64,000 bases of DNA from Mycolicibacter icosiumassiliensis (GCF_900078685.2 NZ_LT546166.1:240801-304800), one strand, 5' to 3'; shown: positions 35,468-50,735, numbered from the stretch's first letter. The notes: generated by a model from the letters alone, not told the origin. Numbers and translations are program-made.

Positions 35468-36381
35468 TGGCCGCCATCCTCGCGCTGGATGTCGGCGGCA
35501 CCAAGATCGCCGCCGGCCTGGTCGATCCCGACGGATCACTGACCTACACCATTGCCCTGCCCACCCGAGCGGATCAGGGCACCGAGGCGGTGTGGGCGGT
35601 AGTGACCGAGCTGATCGAGAATGCCCTGGAACGGGCCGGCGGGCGGGTGGATGCCGTGGGCATCGGCTCGGCCGGCCCCATCGACGTCAACGCCGGAACC
35701 GTCAGCCCGGTCAACATTGCGGGCTGGCGCGGGTTCGCGCTGCGCGACCGGGTGGCGGCCCTGGTGCCCGGGGTTCCGGTCCTATTGGGCGGCGACGGCG
35801 TCTGCATGGCGCTCGGCGAACACCGACACGGCGCCGGGCGCGGCACCCGATCCATGCTGGGCATGGTGGTCTCGACCGGGGTAGGCGGCGGACTGGTGCT
35901 CGACGGGGCGCCCGTCCACGGCCGTACCGGCAATGCCGGGCACGTCGGGCACGTCATCGTCGACCCCAACGGGGAGCGGTGCCGCTGTGGTGGCCGCGGT
36001 TGCGTGGAGACCATCGCCTCCGGCCCGTCGATGGTGCGCTGGGCGCTGGCCAACGGTTGGACGCCGGAAGCGTCCGGGGCAGATGCCAAGGCGCTCGCGG
36101 CGGCCGCCGAAACCGGGGACCCGGTGGCGCTGGGGGCTTTTCGGCGCGGCACCGACGCGCTGTCGGTGATGATCACCTCGGTGGCGGCGGTGTGCGACCT
36201 CGATCTGGTGGTGATCGGCGGGGGAGTCGCCAAGTCCGGCGCCTTGTTGTTTGACCCGCTGCGGGCGGCGCTGGCCGAACGTGCCGGGTTGGACTTCCTG
36301 GTCGGCCTGCAGGTGGTGCCCGCCGAACTCGGCGGCGACGCCGGGTTGGTGGGGGCGGCCGTGCTGGCCACCCTGCCGTGA
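35467..36381 (+). CDS. ROK-family sugar kinase
   Basis: Glucokinase-like ROK protein of 304 residues, similar to Rv0650. ILALDVGGTKIAAGLVD at the start is the ATP-phosphate loop; STGVGGGLVLDG near residue 142 is the second phosphate loop; GHVGHVIVDPNGERCRCGGRGCVE carries the zinc-binding Cys-x-Cys-x4-Cys (split: GHVGHVIVDPNGE, RCRCGGRGCVE). It probably phosphorylates a hexose released or imported with the mannosidase activity. ATG at 35467 overlaps the mannosidase stop (TGATG), so translation would be coupled if the upstream gene were intact. Confidence 0.9.
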   Translation: MAAILALDVGGTKIAAGLVDPDGSLTYTIALPTRADQGTEAVWAVVTELIENALERAGGRVDAVGIGSAGPIDVNAGTVSPVNIAGWRGFALRDRVAALVPGVPVLLGGDGVCMALGEHRHGAGRGTRSMLGMVVSTGVGGGLVLDGAPVHGRTGNAGHVGHVIVDPNGERCRCGGRGCVETIASGPSMVRWALANGWTPEASGADAKALAAAAETGDPVALGAFRRGTDALSVMITSVAAVCDLDLVVIGGGVAKSGALLFDPLRAALAERAGLDFLVGLQVVPAELGGDAGLVGAAVLATLP

Positions 36382-36431
36382 CCCTGTGCTGGTGGCGACA
36401 CAGTGCGAGAAGGCCCCGCCCTGAGTCAGAG

Positions 36432-36755
36432 TCAACGCGATAGGTGGAGACGACCCCACTCGCACAGCTGGGCCAGCACCGGGGCCAGCGTCCGTCCGTA
36501 CTCCGAGATCGAATAGTGCACACAGGGCGGCACGGTGCCGGCGTCGTGGCGCTCGATGATCCCGTCGGCGACAAGCTCATGCAGATGACGGATGAGCATT
36601 CGTTCGGTGATGCCCGGGATGCTGCGACGCAGCTCGGCGGTGCGCATGGGCCCGTCGGCCAGGCGCCACAGGATGGTGCCCTTCCAGCGGCCGTTGATGA
36701 CCGTTAGTGCGGCATCGATCGGGCAGTCACTGACGAGTGTCTTTGATGCCGCCAC
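36432..36755 (-). CDS. HxlR-type winged-helix regulator
   Basis: MarR/HxlR-superfamily transcription factor of 107 residues. SDCPIDAALTVINGRWKGTILWRL near the start (conserved Cys plus the beginning of the winged helix; given as SDCPIDAALTVIN and GRWKGTILWRL) and RSIPGITERMLIRHLHELV (recognition helix) identify it. ATG 36755 is divergent from a small membrane-protein gene at 36821; the 65-base gap carries a long AT-rich palindrome. HxlR proteins often sense quinones, aldehydes or electrophiles through the Cys. Confidence 0.85.
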   Translation of the reverse strand: MAASKTLVSDCPIDAALTVINGRWKGTILWRLADGPMRTAELRRSIPGITERMLIRHLHELVADGIIERHDAGTVPPCVHYSISEYGRTLAPVLAQLCEWGRLHLSR

Positions 36756-36766
36756 CAGCGCTCCTC

Positions 36767-36806
36767 ATGCTGACTATTTTGTCAGTACCTTGTTTTTTGT
36801 CAGCAT
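36767..36806. promoter_or_regulatory. AT-rich palindromic operator between divergent genes
   Basis: ATGCTGAC (36767-36774) and GTCAGCAT (36799-36806) are perfect inverted copies; a nested CTGAC/GTCAG pair (36770-36774 and 36781-36785) lies inside. TATTTT and TTGTTTTTT runs separate them. Position between the divergent HxlR and DUF1772-like genes fits an operator for HxlR. Confidence 0.65.
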
Positions 36807-36820
36807 AGCCATCACAGTCG

Positions 36821-37267
36821 ATGATTGTGAAGCAGATTGTCGAGATCCTTGCGGTGGTGGTGGTGGGGATCCTGGTGGGTGCGGAGTTCTCGGTGGCGGC
36901 GTTCTTTCGCCCTATCCTCGGGCGCCTGCCCGACGACGCCTTCTGGGCTGCCCGCGGCGACGGCGCCGGGCTGCTGGGGAAGGTGATGCCGTTCTGGTAC
37001 CTGGCCTCGTTCGTGCTGCTGGTGGCGGTCGGCGTCGTCGCCGACTCGCAGCGTTGGCTCATCGGTGTGGGCGCCGGCCTGATGGCGGCCGTCGTGATGC
37101 TGTCGGTGATGGTGCTGGTGCCGATCAACAACAAGATCGCGGCGTGGCGCACCACCGACGACGTATCCCGAGCGCTCGCGGCGCGTTGGGATCGGCTGCA
37201 TTGGTTGCGGGTGGCGATGCTGGTGGTGATCCTCGTGTTGCTTGCGATCGGCGTGGTGAGTGGCTAG
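36821..37267 (+). CDS. DUF1772-type small membrane protein
   Basis: A 148-residue protein with four predicted transmembrane segments (IVEILAVVVVGILVGAEFSV, YLASFVLLVAVGVVADS, LIGVGAGLMAAVVMLSVMV, LRVAMLVVILVLLAIGVV) and the PINNKIAAWR segment typical of the DUF1772/anthrone-oxygenase-like group. Its role is unknown. Start ATG 36821 (MIVKQIVEIL). Divergent from and likely controlled by the HxlR regulator, a frequent pairing in actinobacteria. Confidence 0.75.
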   Translation: MIVKQIVEILAVVVVGILVGAEFSVAAFFRPILGRLPDDAFWAARGDGAGLLGKVMPFWYLASFVLLVAVGVVADSQRWLIGVGAGLMAAVVMLSVMVLVPINNKIAAWRTTDDVSRALAARWDRLHWLRVAMLVVILVLLAIGVVSG

Positions 37268-37319
37268 CTGTCGCCCGGCCGGCGGACCCCGTTTTGGCTG
37301 ATCGGCCCTCGTCACGCTA

Positions 37320-37536
37320 TGGTGTGTGGCGATCCACCACAGACCGTCGGTCACCGAGCAATCGGTTGAAGGTCCGGGAACATCCCGGCGGCCCACGCAG
37401 GAGGACGAGGCACCGGCCCCGCCGGCACACATTGTGACGCCCCGACCGCATTCCTGCGTCGGGGCGTTCGTTATTTCCCGGGTGTGTCACTCCAGACAAG
37501 TACGAGACAAGTTCAAGCGACACCGAGGAGGTATGC
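37320..37536 (+). promoter_or_regulatory. rplJ leader with attenuator hairpin
   Basis: The untranslated leader before rplJ. A G+C-rich hairpin ACGCCCCGAC (37437-37446) with GTCGGGGCGT (37458-37467), 10 bp with an 11-base loop, is followed by TTCGTTATTT, a weak T-run. The leader also has a GGTCCGGGAACATCCCGGC-like segment upstream. This matches the L10-binding autoregulatory leader found before rplJ in bacteria. A box resembling TATGGT lies near 37319. Ends are approximate. Confidence 0.6.
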
Positions 37537-38166
37537 ATGGCGCGGGCTGACAAGACCGCCGCCGTCGCGGACATCGTCGAGCAGTTCAACGGCTCGACCG
37601 CCACCGTGATCACCGAGTACCGCGGTCTGACGGTTGCAAACCTGGCGGAGCTGCGGCGTTCGCTCAGTGGCTCGGCAACCTACGCGGTGGCGAAGAACAC
37701 GCTGGTCAAGCTGGCTGCGGCCGAGGCTGGGGTCGAGGGGCTCGACGAGCTCTTCGCGGGCCCGACGGCCATCGCGTTCGTGCAGGGCGAGCCGGTGGAC
37801 GCCGCCAAGGCGATCAAGAAGTTCGCCAAGGACCACAAGGCGCTGGTCATCAAGGGCGGCTACATGGACGGTCGCGCGCTGACCGTCGCCGAGGTGGAGC
37901 GCATCGCCGACCTGGAGTCGCGCGAGGTGCTGCTGGCCAAGATGGCGGGTGCCATGAAGGCCAACCTGTCCAAGGCCGCCGGCCTGTTCGCCGCCCCGGC
38001 TTCGCAGATGGCCCGCCTGGCAGCCGCACTGCAGGAGAAGAAGCCTGCTTCGGAAGCCGCCCCAGCAGCACCTGCTGCCGAGGCCCCGGCCGAGACGGAA
38101 GCTCCGGCAGAGACCGCCGAGGCTCCGGCCGAAACCGCCGAGGCTCCGGCCGAAACCGCCGAATAA
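37537..38166 (+). CDS. rplJ: Ribosomal protein L10 with Ala/Pro/Glu-rich tail
   Basis: 50S stalk protein binding L7/L12 and 23S rRNA. 209 residues from ATG 37537 with a GAGGAGGTATGCATG site. The core reads [20 protein letters not shown] then [20 protein letters not shown]. The C-terminus is an unusual tail after the L12-binding helix: three copies of EAPAETA (last residues about 188-209) built from near-perfect 21-base DNA repeats at 38098-38160. Length exceeds the usual 175 or so because of this tail. rplL follows 54 bases downstream. Confidence 0.96.
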   Translation: MARADKTAAVADIVEQFNGSTATVITEYRGLTVANLAELRRSLSGSATYAVAKNTLVKLAAAEAGVEGLDELFAGPTAIAFVQGEPVDAAKAIKKFAKDHKALVIKGGYMDGRALTVAEVERIADLESREVLLAKMAGAMKANLSKAAGLFAAPASQMARLAAALQEKKPASEAAPAAPAAEAPAETEAPAETAEAPAETAEAPAETAE

Positions 38167-38220
38167 CTAGGCACAACCCCAACCCAACTTCCGTAACCGG
38201 AATCAGAAAGGACCGAAATC

Positions 38221-38607
<387 letters not shown>

Positions 38608-38631
38608 TTTCGACTACGGCCCTGAACAGGG

Positions 38632-38666
38632 GAAGCCCCCGGAACCCGCGAGGTTCCGGGGGCTTC
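38632..38666 (+). terminator. Hairpin after rplL
   Basis: GAAGCCCCCGGAAC (38632-38645) pairs perfectly with GTTCCGGGGGCTTC (38653-38666), 14 bp with a 7-base loop. There is no T-run (TGCTATTG), so it resembles the T-less mycobacterial terminator type. It ends the rplJL transcript. Confidence 0.78.
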
Positions 38667-38675
38667 TGCTATTGC

Positions 38676-38850
38676 GGCCTGTTCGGTGGCGGGGATCGTC
38701 AGCGCCGGATTGAACTGGCGGAGACCCTCCTCGGCGATCGCCGCGATCAGCTGTGGCATTCCGCCGAAGTGGATGTAGACCGCCATCGTCGAAGTCCCAG
38801 CGGTGCCGGCGATCTTGCGGGTCTGCGGCGCGTCGGGTCGGCCACCGTGC
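38676..38850 (-). pseudogene. TetR-family regulator remnant (Rv0653c-like)
   Basis: Minus-strand residues RKIAGTAGTSTMAVYIHFGGM and PQLIAAIAEEGLRQFNPALTIP (about 38680-38830) are the recognition-helix region of a TetR regulator resembling the one that sits between rplL and mkl in M. tuberculosis (Rv0653c). The N-terminal helix 1 and everything after the first third are missing, and no start codon precedes the HTH. The carotenoid-oxygenase gene Rv0654 is also absent. So this is a degraded gene. The rest of 38608-39000 holds the terminator and a candidate mkl promoter. Confidence 0.7.
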
Positions 38851-38938
38851 GCGTGCCGCAACGGGTTCCCATGGGCTTCCATTGCAACTGGACACCCACC
38901 GACTGAGGCAGACCGCCGATAAGGTCGCACCTGTGCGC

Positions 38939-38944
38939 TACAGT
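38939..38944 (+). promoter_or_regulatory. Candidate -10 element for mkl
   Basis: TACAGT (38939-38944) fits TAnnnT and lies about 57 bases before the mkl ATG. No clear -35 hexamer. Confidence 0.3.
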
Positions 38945-39000
38945 GGCCCAAGCCACAAGCCAGTCGTGGCACAAACAGACGTTGCGGAAGGACCTCACTA

Positions 39001-40053
39001 ATGGGTGTCGCCATCGAGGTACAGGGGCTTACCAAGTCCTTCGGATCGGCCCGGATTTGGGAAGACGTCTCCATGACAATTCCCGAGGGAGAGGTCAGCG
39101 TTCTGCTGGGGCCCTCCGGTACCGGCAAGTCCGTGTTCTTGAAGTCGCTGATCGGCCTCCTGCGCCCCGAGCGCGGTTCGATCGTCATCGACGGCACTGA
39201 CATCCTGCAGTGTTCGGCCAAGGAGCTCTACGAGATCCGCACGCTGTTCGGCGTGCTGTTCCAGGACGGCGCGCTGTTCGGGTCGATGAACATCTACGAC
39301 AACACCGCCTTCCCGCTGCGTGAGCACACCAAGAAGTCCGAGAAGGAAATCCGTGACATCGTCATGGAGAAGCTCGAGATGGTCGGTATGCCCAACGACG
39401 GCTACAAGTTCCCGGGTGAGATCTCCGGTGGTATGCGCAAGCGTGCCGGCCTGGCCCGCGCCCTGGTTCTCGATCCCAAGATCATCCTCTGTGACGAGCC
39501 GGACTCTGGTCTGGACCCGGTCCGCACCGCGTACCTGAGCCAGCTGTTGATCGACATCAATGCCCAGATCGACGCCACCATCCTCATCGTCACGCACAAC
39601 ATCAACATTGCGCGCACCGTGCCGGACAACATCGGGATGCTGTTCCGCAAGGAGCTGGTGATGTTCGGTCCCCGCGAGGTGCTGCTCACGTCCGAGGAGC
39701 CGGTGGTGCGCCAGTTCCTCAACGGCCGGCGTATCGGCCCGATCGGCATGTCCGAGGAGAAGGACCAGGCGACCGCGGCGGCCGAGGAGGCCATGATCGC
39801 CGCCGGCCAGAGCGATGGCGGCGTCGAAGAGATCGAGGGCGTGCCGCCCCAGCTCAGCGCGACCCCCGGCTTGCCGGAGCGCAAGGGCGTGGCACGCCGC
39901 AGGGCCCGGGTGCGCGAGATCCTGCACACCTTGCCGCCCAACGCTCAGGCGGCCATCCGGGACGAGCTCGAGGGCACCCACCGGTACGCGGTGCACGAGT
40001 TCCCCGCCGACGAAGAGGCTTCCACCGCGTCGATCCCGACCCCGCCTGGTTAA
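39001..40053 (+). CDS. mkl: Mce-associated ABC transporter ATPase Mkl/MceG
   Basis: Cytoplasmic ATPase that energises Mce lipid/sterol importers (MlaF-like). 350 residues, ATG 39001. Walker A LLGPSGTGKSVFLKSL near residue 37, signature EISGGMRKRAGLARAL near residue 139, Walker B ILCDEPDSGLDP near residue 162. The C-terminal extension of about 110 residues (from MSEEKDQATAAAEEA) is typical of mycobacterial MceG. Single gene here; Mce operons are unlinked. In M. tuberculosis mkl is Rv0655 and is followed by vapBC genes that are absent here. Confidence 0.95.
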   Translation: MGVAIEVQGLTKSFGSARIWEDVSMTIPEGEVSVLLGPSGTGKSVFLKSLIGLLRPERGSIVIDGTDILQCSAKELYEIRTLFGVLFQDGALFGSMNIYDNTAFPLREHTKKSEKEIRDIVMEKLEMVGMPNDGYKFPGEISGGMRKRAGLARALVLDPKIILCDEPDSGLDPVRTAYLSQLLIDINAQIDATILIVTHNINIARTVPDNIGMLFRKELVMFGPREVLLTSEEPVVRQFLNGRRIGPIGMSEEKDQATAAAEEAMIAAGQSDGGVEEIEGVPPQLSATPGLPERKGVARRRARVREILHTLPPNAQAAIRDELEGTHRYAVHEFPADEEASTASIPTPPG

Positions 40054-40420
40054 GTCCGTGCAGGCTCACGCCGTGTCAGCTCTTGACGGACGGACCTAAA
40101 CGGTCCAATCTGGTCACCAGCACACGTGCGGAGAGCCCGGCGGAGGTCAGCCAGCACCGATAGGGCCCCGGGACATCGCAGTTGAGGATTGCGCCAGCCT
40201 GCGCTATTGTTGGACGTTGCGCTGGCTTCCTCCTGCCCATCCCTTACCCGCACCCGAACACCGCTGCACCAGCCTGAGTCACGTTTTGGCTCGTTTTGGC
40301 TTGTTACCTCGTGGTTTGGCTGTGCGTGAGACCGGACAGATCGTTTGCCAGCCGAACCAACGGTCGAATATTCGCAGCGAACGGGGTCCGGTGAGAGCCG
40401 GGATCCGCTGGCCGCATTAG
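40054..40420 (+). other. rpoB upstream region
   Basis: A 367-base gap without a gene. Around 40281-40319 the motif TTTTGGCT occurs twice in tandem and a third time as GTTTGGCT, giving a short direct-repeat array. TTGCCA (40346-40351) followed after 17 bases by AATATT near 40369 could be a promoter for rpoB. No hairpin comparable to the other terminators was seen. Promoter assignment is weak. Confidence 0.35.
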
Positions 40421-43969
<3,549 letters not shown>

Positions 43970-43983
43970 TTACCAGCTACTAA

Positions 43984-47958
<3,975 letters not shown>

Positions 47959-47969
47959 TCATCGACGAG

Positions 47970-48003
47970 AAGAGCCTCGGGGTGTATCCCCGGGGCTCTT
48001 TTC
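47970..48003 (+). terminator. Intrinsic terminator after rpoC
   Basis: AAGAGCCTCGGGG (47970-47982) pairs with CCCCGGGGCTCTT (47988-48000) around loop TGTAT, one G-T pair, followed by TTCG. 13 bp, ends the rpoBC operon. Confidence 0.88.
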
Positions 48004-48018
48004 GTATCCGTCGAGCGC

Positions 48019-48060
48019 GAATCCTGCGACGTCGCGGCGGAGTGTCGCGTCGCAGGATTC
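48019..48060. repeat. Perfect 12-bp inverted repeat
   Basis: GAATCCTGCGAC (48019-48030) and GTCGCAGGATTC (48049-48060) are perfect inverted copies, 18 bases apart, directly downstream of the rpoC terminator. The spacer is GC-rich. Could be a REP-like element or a regulator site for the next gene, 58 bases downstream. Confidence 0.6.
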
Positions 48061-48117
48061 CCACTCGGCGGACTCGTCAGGTTGCGGCCCGGCAGCAGAC
48101 CGGGTTGCATCGTTGAG

Positions 48118-49599
48118 ATGGGGGACGAAGTCGACCGCACCACCTATTCGCGCACCCAGCGTCGCCAATACCGGCACAAGATCCAGCAGTGCCTGGATGT
48201 TTTCGAGACGATGCTGGCGCAGGCCAGCTTCGAGTGTGAGCCGCCGCTGACCGGTATGGAGATCGAGGGCAACCTGATCGGCGACGACTACCGGCCGGCC
48301 ATGTCGAACGCCGGCGTGCTGTCCTCGATCGACGATCCGGCGTTTCAACGCGAATTGGGTTCCTACAACATCGAATTCAACGTGCCGCCCCGTCAGTTCA
48401 CGGCCCTGGCGGCGCTGGACCTGGAAGCCGAGGTGCGCGCCAGCCTCAACGACGCGCAGGCTAAAGCCCGCGCACACGACGCGGGCATTGTCATGATCGG
48501 CATCCTGCCGACACTGATGCCCGAGCATCTGGCCGGTGACTGGATGAGTGATTCGGCGCGGTACGCGGCACTCAACGACTCGATCTTCGCGGCGCGCGGC
48601 GAAGACATCGGCATCGACATCGACGGCCCCGAGCCGCTGAATCTGCATGCCGAGAACATCGCGCCGGAATCGGCGTGCACCAGCATGCAGTTGCACCTGC
48701 AGGTCTCGCCGGCTGACTTCGCCGACCACTGGAACGCTGCCCAGGTGCTGGCTGGCCCACAATTGGCGATCGGCGCCAACTCGCCCTACTTCTTCGGCCA
48801 CCGCCTGTGGGCAGAGACCCGGGTGGAGTTGTTCGCCCAGTCCACCGATACCCGCCCCGACGAACTGAAAAACCAGGGGGTGCGGCCCAGGGTGTGGTTC
48901 GGCGAGCGGTGGATCACCTCGATCTTCGACCTGTTCGAGGAGAACGTGCGCTACTTCCCGTCGCTGCTGCCCGAGGTCTCCACGGAAGACCCAGCCGACG
49001 AACTTGCCCAGGGGCGCACCCCGCAACTGGCAGAGCTGCGGCTGCACAACGGCACGGTGTATCGCTGGAATCGCCCGGTTTACGACGTCGTCGACGGACG
49101 ACCCCACCTACGGGTGGAGAACCGGGTCCTGCCCTCGGGTCCCACGGTCGCCGACATGGTGGCCAATGCGGTCTTCTACTACGGCCTGCTGCGCAGACTG
49201 GCGCGCGAGCAGCGCCCGCTGTGGACGCAGATGAGTTTCGCCGTGGCGCACGACAACTTTCGCCGGGCCGCGCGCCACGGTGTGGATGCCCGACTGTTCT
49301 GGCCGGAGCTGGGCGAGGTGAGCGTGCCGGAACTGACGCAGCGCGAGCTGCTGCCGCTGGCCCGCCAAGGCCTTGACGAATGGGGGGTGGGCGCCGAGGT
49401 GGCCGACCGGTTCCTGGGCATCATCGCGGACCGGGCGGCGACCGGGCGCAACGGCGCCACCTGGCAGGTGGCGACGGTCCGCGCGTTGCAGGCCCAGGGC
49501 CTGAGCCGGCCCGCTGCGCTGGCGGAGATGCTGAACCGCTATTGCACTCACATGCATGCCAACCAGCCGGTGCATACCTGGCCGATCGAACTGGGCTGA
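48118..49599 (+). CDS. GCS2-type glutamate-cysteine ligase-like protein
   Basis: Carboxylate-amine ligase of the GCS2 superfamily, 493 residues. Family text: [17 protein letters not shown] near the start (Glu-rich metal/ATP segment), [33 protein letters not shown] and [17 protein letters not shown]. The reaction is not certain; mycobacteria make mycothiol rather than glutathione, so the substrate may be another amine. ATG at 48118 ([12 protein letters not shown]) was chosen, without a strong ribosome site. The next gene, end, starts 30 bases downstream. In M. tuberculosis this position (between rpoC and end) holds a ceramidase gene, so this is a replacement. Confidence 0.75.
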   Translation: MGDEVDRTTYSRTQRRQYRHKIQQCLDVFETMLAQASFECEPPLTGMEIEGNLIGDDYRPAMSNAGVLSSIDDPAFQRELGSYNIEFNVPPRQFTALAALDLEAEVRASLNDAQAKARAHDAGIVMIGILPTLMPEHLAGDWMSDSARYAALNDSIFAARGEDIGIDIDGPEPLNLHAENIAPESACTSMQLHLQVSPADFADHWNAAQVLAGPQLAIGANSPYFFGHRLWAETRVELFAQSTDTRPDELKNQGVRPRVWFGERWITSIFDLFEENVRYFPSLLPEVSTEDPADELAQGRTPQLAELRLHNGTVYRWNRPVYDVVDGRPHLRVENRVLPSGPTVADMVANAVFYYGLLRRLAREQRPLWTQMSFAVAHDNFRRAARHGVDARLFWPELGEVSVPELTQRELLPLARQGLDEWGVGAEVADRFLGIIADRAATGRNGATWQVATVRALQAQGLSRPAALAEMLNRYCTHMHANQPVHTWPIELG

Positions 49600-49628
49600 G
49601 GCGTCCGGGTCGGGCTAGGCTGGCCGCC

Positions 49629-50387
49629 GTGTTGATCGGATCCCATGTGCGGCCGCAGAATCCGTTGGCTGCGGCCGAAGCCGAGGGTGCCGAGGTGGTG
49701 CAGATCTTTCTCGGCAACCCGCAGAGCTGGAAGCCCCCCAAACCCCGTGATGACGCGGCGCAACTTCGCGCGGCGGCGCTGCCGATCTATGTGCACGCGC
49801 CGTACTTGATCAACGTCGCCTCCCCGAACAATCGGGTGCGTATCCCGTCGCGCACCATCTTGCAGCAGACCTGCGATGCTGCCGCTGACATCGGCGCGGT
49901 CGCGGTGATCGTGCACGGCGGCCACGTGACCGCCGATGACGACGACCCGCAAGCCGGGTTCGCGCGGTGGCGCAAGGCGCTGGACCGTCTGGAGACCACC
50001 GTCCCGGTGTACCTGGAGAACACCGCCGGCGGTGACTATGCGATGGCCCGGCACTTCGACACCATCGCCAAACTGTGGGACCACATTGGCGACACCGGCG
50101 TCGGGTTCTGCCTGGACACCTGTCACACCTGGGCGGCCGGGGAATCCCTGCCCGATGCGGTGGCACGAATCAAGGCGATCACCGGGCGCATCGATCTGGT
50201 GCACTGCAACGACTCCAAGGACGTGCCCGGCTCCGGGCGGGACCGGCACGCCAACTTCGGTGCCGGCCAGATCGATCCGGACCTGCTGGTTGCGGTGGTC
50301 GAGGCCGCGGCAGCTCCGGTCATCTGCGAGACCGCCGAAGAGGGCCGTAAGGCCGACATCGCGTTCCTAAAAGACCGGCTGCGGTAA
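49629..50387 (+). CDS. nfo: Endonuclease IV (AP endonuclease)
   Basis: Zinc-dependent AP endonuclease of base-excision repair; called end (Rv0670) in M. tuberculosis. 252 residues, GTG start at 49629 ([17 protein letters not shown]). Metal and active-site motifs: [58 protein letters not shown] and [10 protein letters not shown]. Length matches. A GC hairpin CCGCGACC (50388-50395) with GGTCGCGG (50407-50414) follows the stop. Confidence 0.95.
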   Translation: MLIGSHVRPQNPLAAAEAEGAEVVQIFLGNPQSWKPPKPRDDAAQLRAAALPIYVHAPYLINVASPNNRVRIPSRTILQQTCDAAADIGAVAVIVHGGHVTADDDDPQAGFARWRKALDRLETTVPVYLENTAGGDYAMARHFDTIAKLWDHIGDTGVGFCLDTCHTWAAGESLPDAVARIKAITGRIDLVHCNDSKDVPGSGRDRHANFGAGQIDPDLLVAVVEAAAAPVICETAEEGRKADIAFLKDRLR

Positions 50388-50487
50388 CCGCGACCGCCGG
50401 CGCGGTGGTCGCGGGTGCGCCGATGACCGCAAAAAACATCCGATTCGACTGTTTTATCGCAGATTAGACGATATTGAGTTGGTTGTG

Positions 50488-50496
50488 TGCTATAAC
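50488..50496 (+). promoter_or_regulatory. Extended -10 promoter of the structured RNA
   Basis: TGCTATAAC (50488-50496) is a close match to an extended -10 box (TGnTATAAT). The expected start, 6-8 bases downstream at about 50503, is where the first stem of the RNA begins (GGCGCC at 50504). TTGAGT at 50474-50479 is too close to be a standard -35. Confidence 0.6.
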
Positions 50497-50555
50497 TTTG
50501 CTAGGCGCCGTGACCGCGGGAGCTGCGCACGCGTCTCAGGTTGGAGGGGGTCCAT

Positions 50556-50603
50556 ATGCCTGAGCGACACCAGCATGGTGTGGGGGGAGTGTGCAGCTCC
50601 TAG
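50556..50603 (+). CDS. 15-codon ORF inside the structured RNA
   Basis: ATG at 50556 begins MPERHQHGVGGVCSS and stops at TAG 50601. GGAGGGGG at 50543-50550 is a strong Shine-Dalgarno sequence with a 5-base spacer to the ATG, and both sit in the loop of hairpin P3. Translation would melt P2 and P4. This could be a leader peptide of an attenuator or a small protein; it could also be coincidental. One Cys and two His codons are present. Confidence 0.4.
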   Translation: MPERHQHGVGGVCSS

Positions 50604-50614
50604 TCCGGCGCCGC

Positions 50615-50674
50615 AAAACGACGGCGGTCACAGCCCGGGACTTCCCGACCCCGGGCCGTGACCGCCGTTTTTGT
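50615..50674 (+). terminator. Strong intrinsic terminator
   Basis: ACGGCGGTCAC (50621-50631) pairs with GTGACCGCCGT (50658-50668), continued inward by GCCCGGG with CCCGGGC, and followed by TTTTTGTTT. A long, GC-rich stem with a good T-run, the strongest terminator in the window. It ends the RNA 62 bases before the fadE8-like ATG. Confidence 0.9.
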
Positions 50675-50723
50675 TTGCCGGCACCAATTTGATTACACCT
50701 ATTGTGCGTGCGTGCAAAAACTG

Positions 50724-50729
50724 TAATAT
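50724..50729 (+). promoter_or_regulatory. -10 element of a leaderless promoter, fadE8-like gene
   Basis: TAATAT (50724-50729), preceded by TG, lies six bases before the ATG at 50736, so transcription is predicted to start on the A of the start codon. No ribosome site is present, as expected for a leaderless mRNA. It shows that the gene has its own promoter downstream of the terminator. Confidence 0.6.
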
Positions 50730-50735
50730 TCGGCT

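Larger units (their letters stand above)
50503..50674 (+). ncRNA. Candidate structured small RNA or attenuator
   Basis: About 172 bases with four nested or adjacent helices: P1 GGCGCC (50504-50509) with GGCGCC (50607-50612); P2 GGAGCTGCGCAC (50519-50530) with GTGTGCAGCTCC (50589-50600), 12 bp with one G-T; P3 CTCAGG (50535-50540) with CCTGAG (50559-50564); P4 ACACCA (50567-50572) with TGGTGT (50576-50581) and a 3-base loop. Together they form a multi-stem junction closed by P1-P2, then a terminator. GCCGTGACCGC at 50507-50517 is repeated in the terminator 3' arm (50655-50665), so the 5' end could pair with the terminator 5' arm and open it. I do not recognise the family. Confidence 0.6.
50388..50735 (+). 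other. Intergenic region nfo to fadE8-like
   Basis: 348 bases without a conventional gene. In order: the hairpin after nfo (50388-50414), an AT-rich stretch with AAAACA/TGTTTT inverted copies (50434-50455), an extended -10 promoter (50488-50496), the structured RNA with a small ORF (50503-50674), an intrinsic terminator (50615-50674) and a leaderless promoter for the next gene (50724-50729). Each is described separately. Confidence 0.6.

Noticed and set aside
50615..50674. Terminator serving nfo alone
   Set aside because: It is about 230 bases beyond the nfo stop, and a promoter and structured RNA intervene; a closer hairpin follows nfo.
50546..50674. M-box, SAM-IV or cobalamin riboswitch
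   Set aside because: The conserved cores I know for those classes are not present in this RNA.
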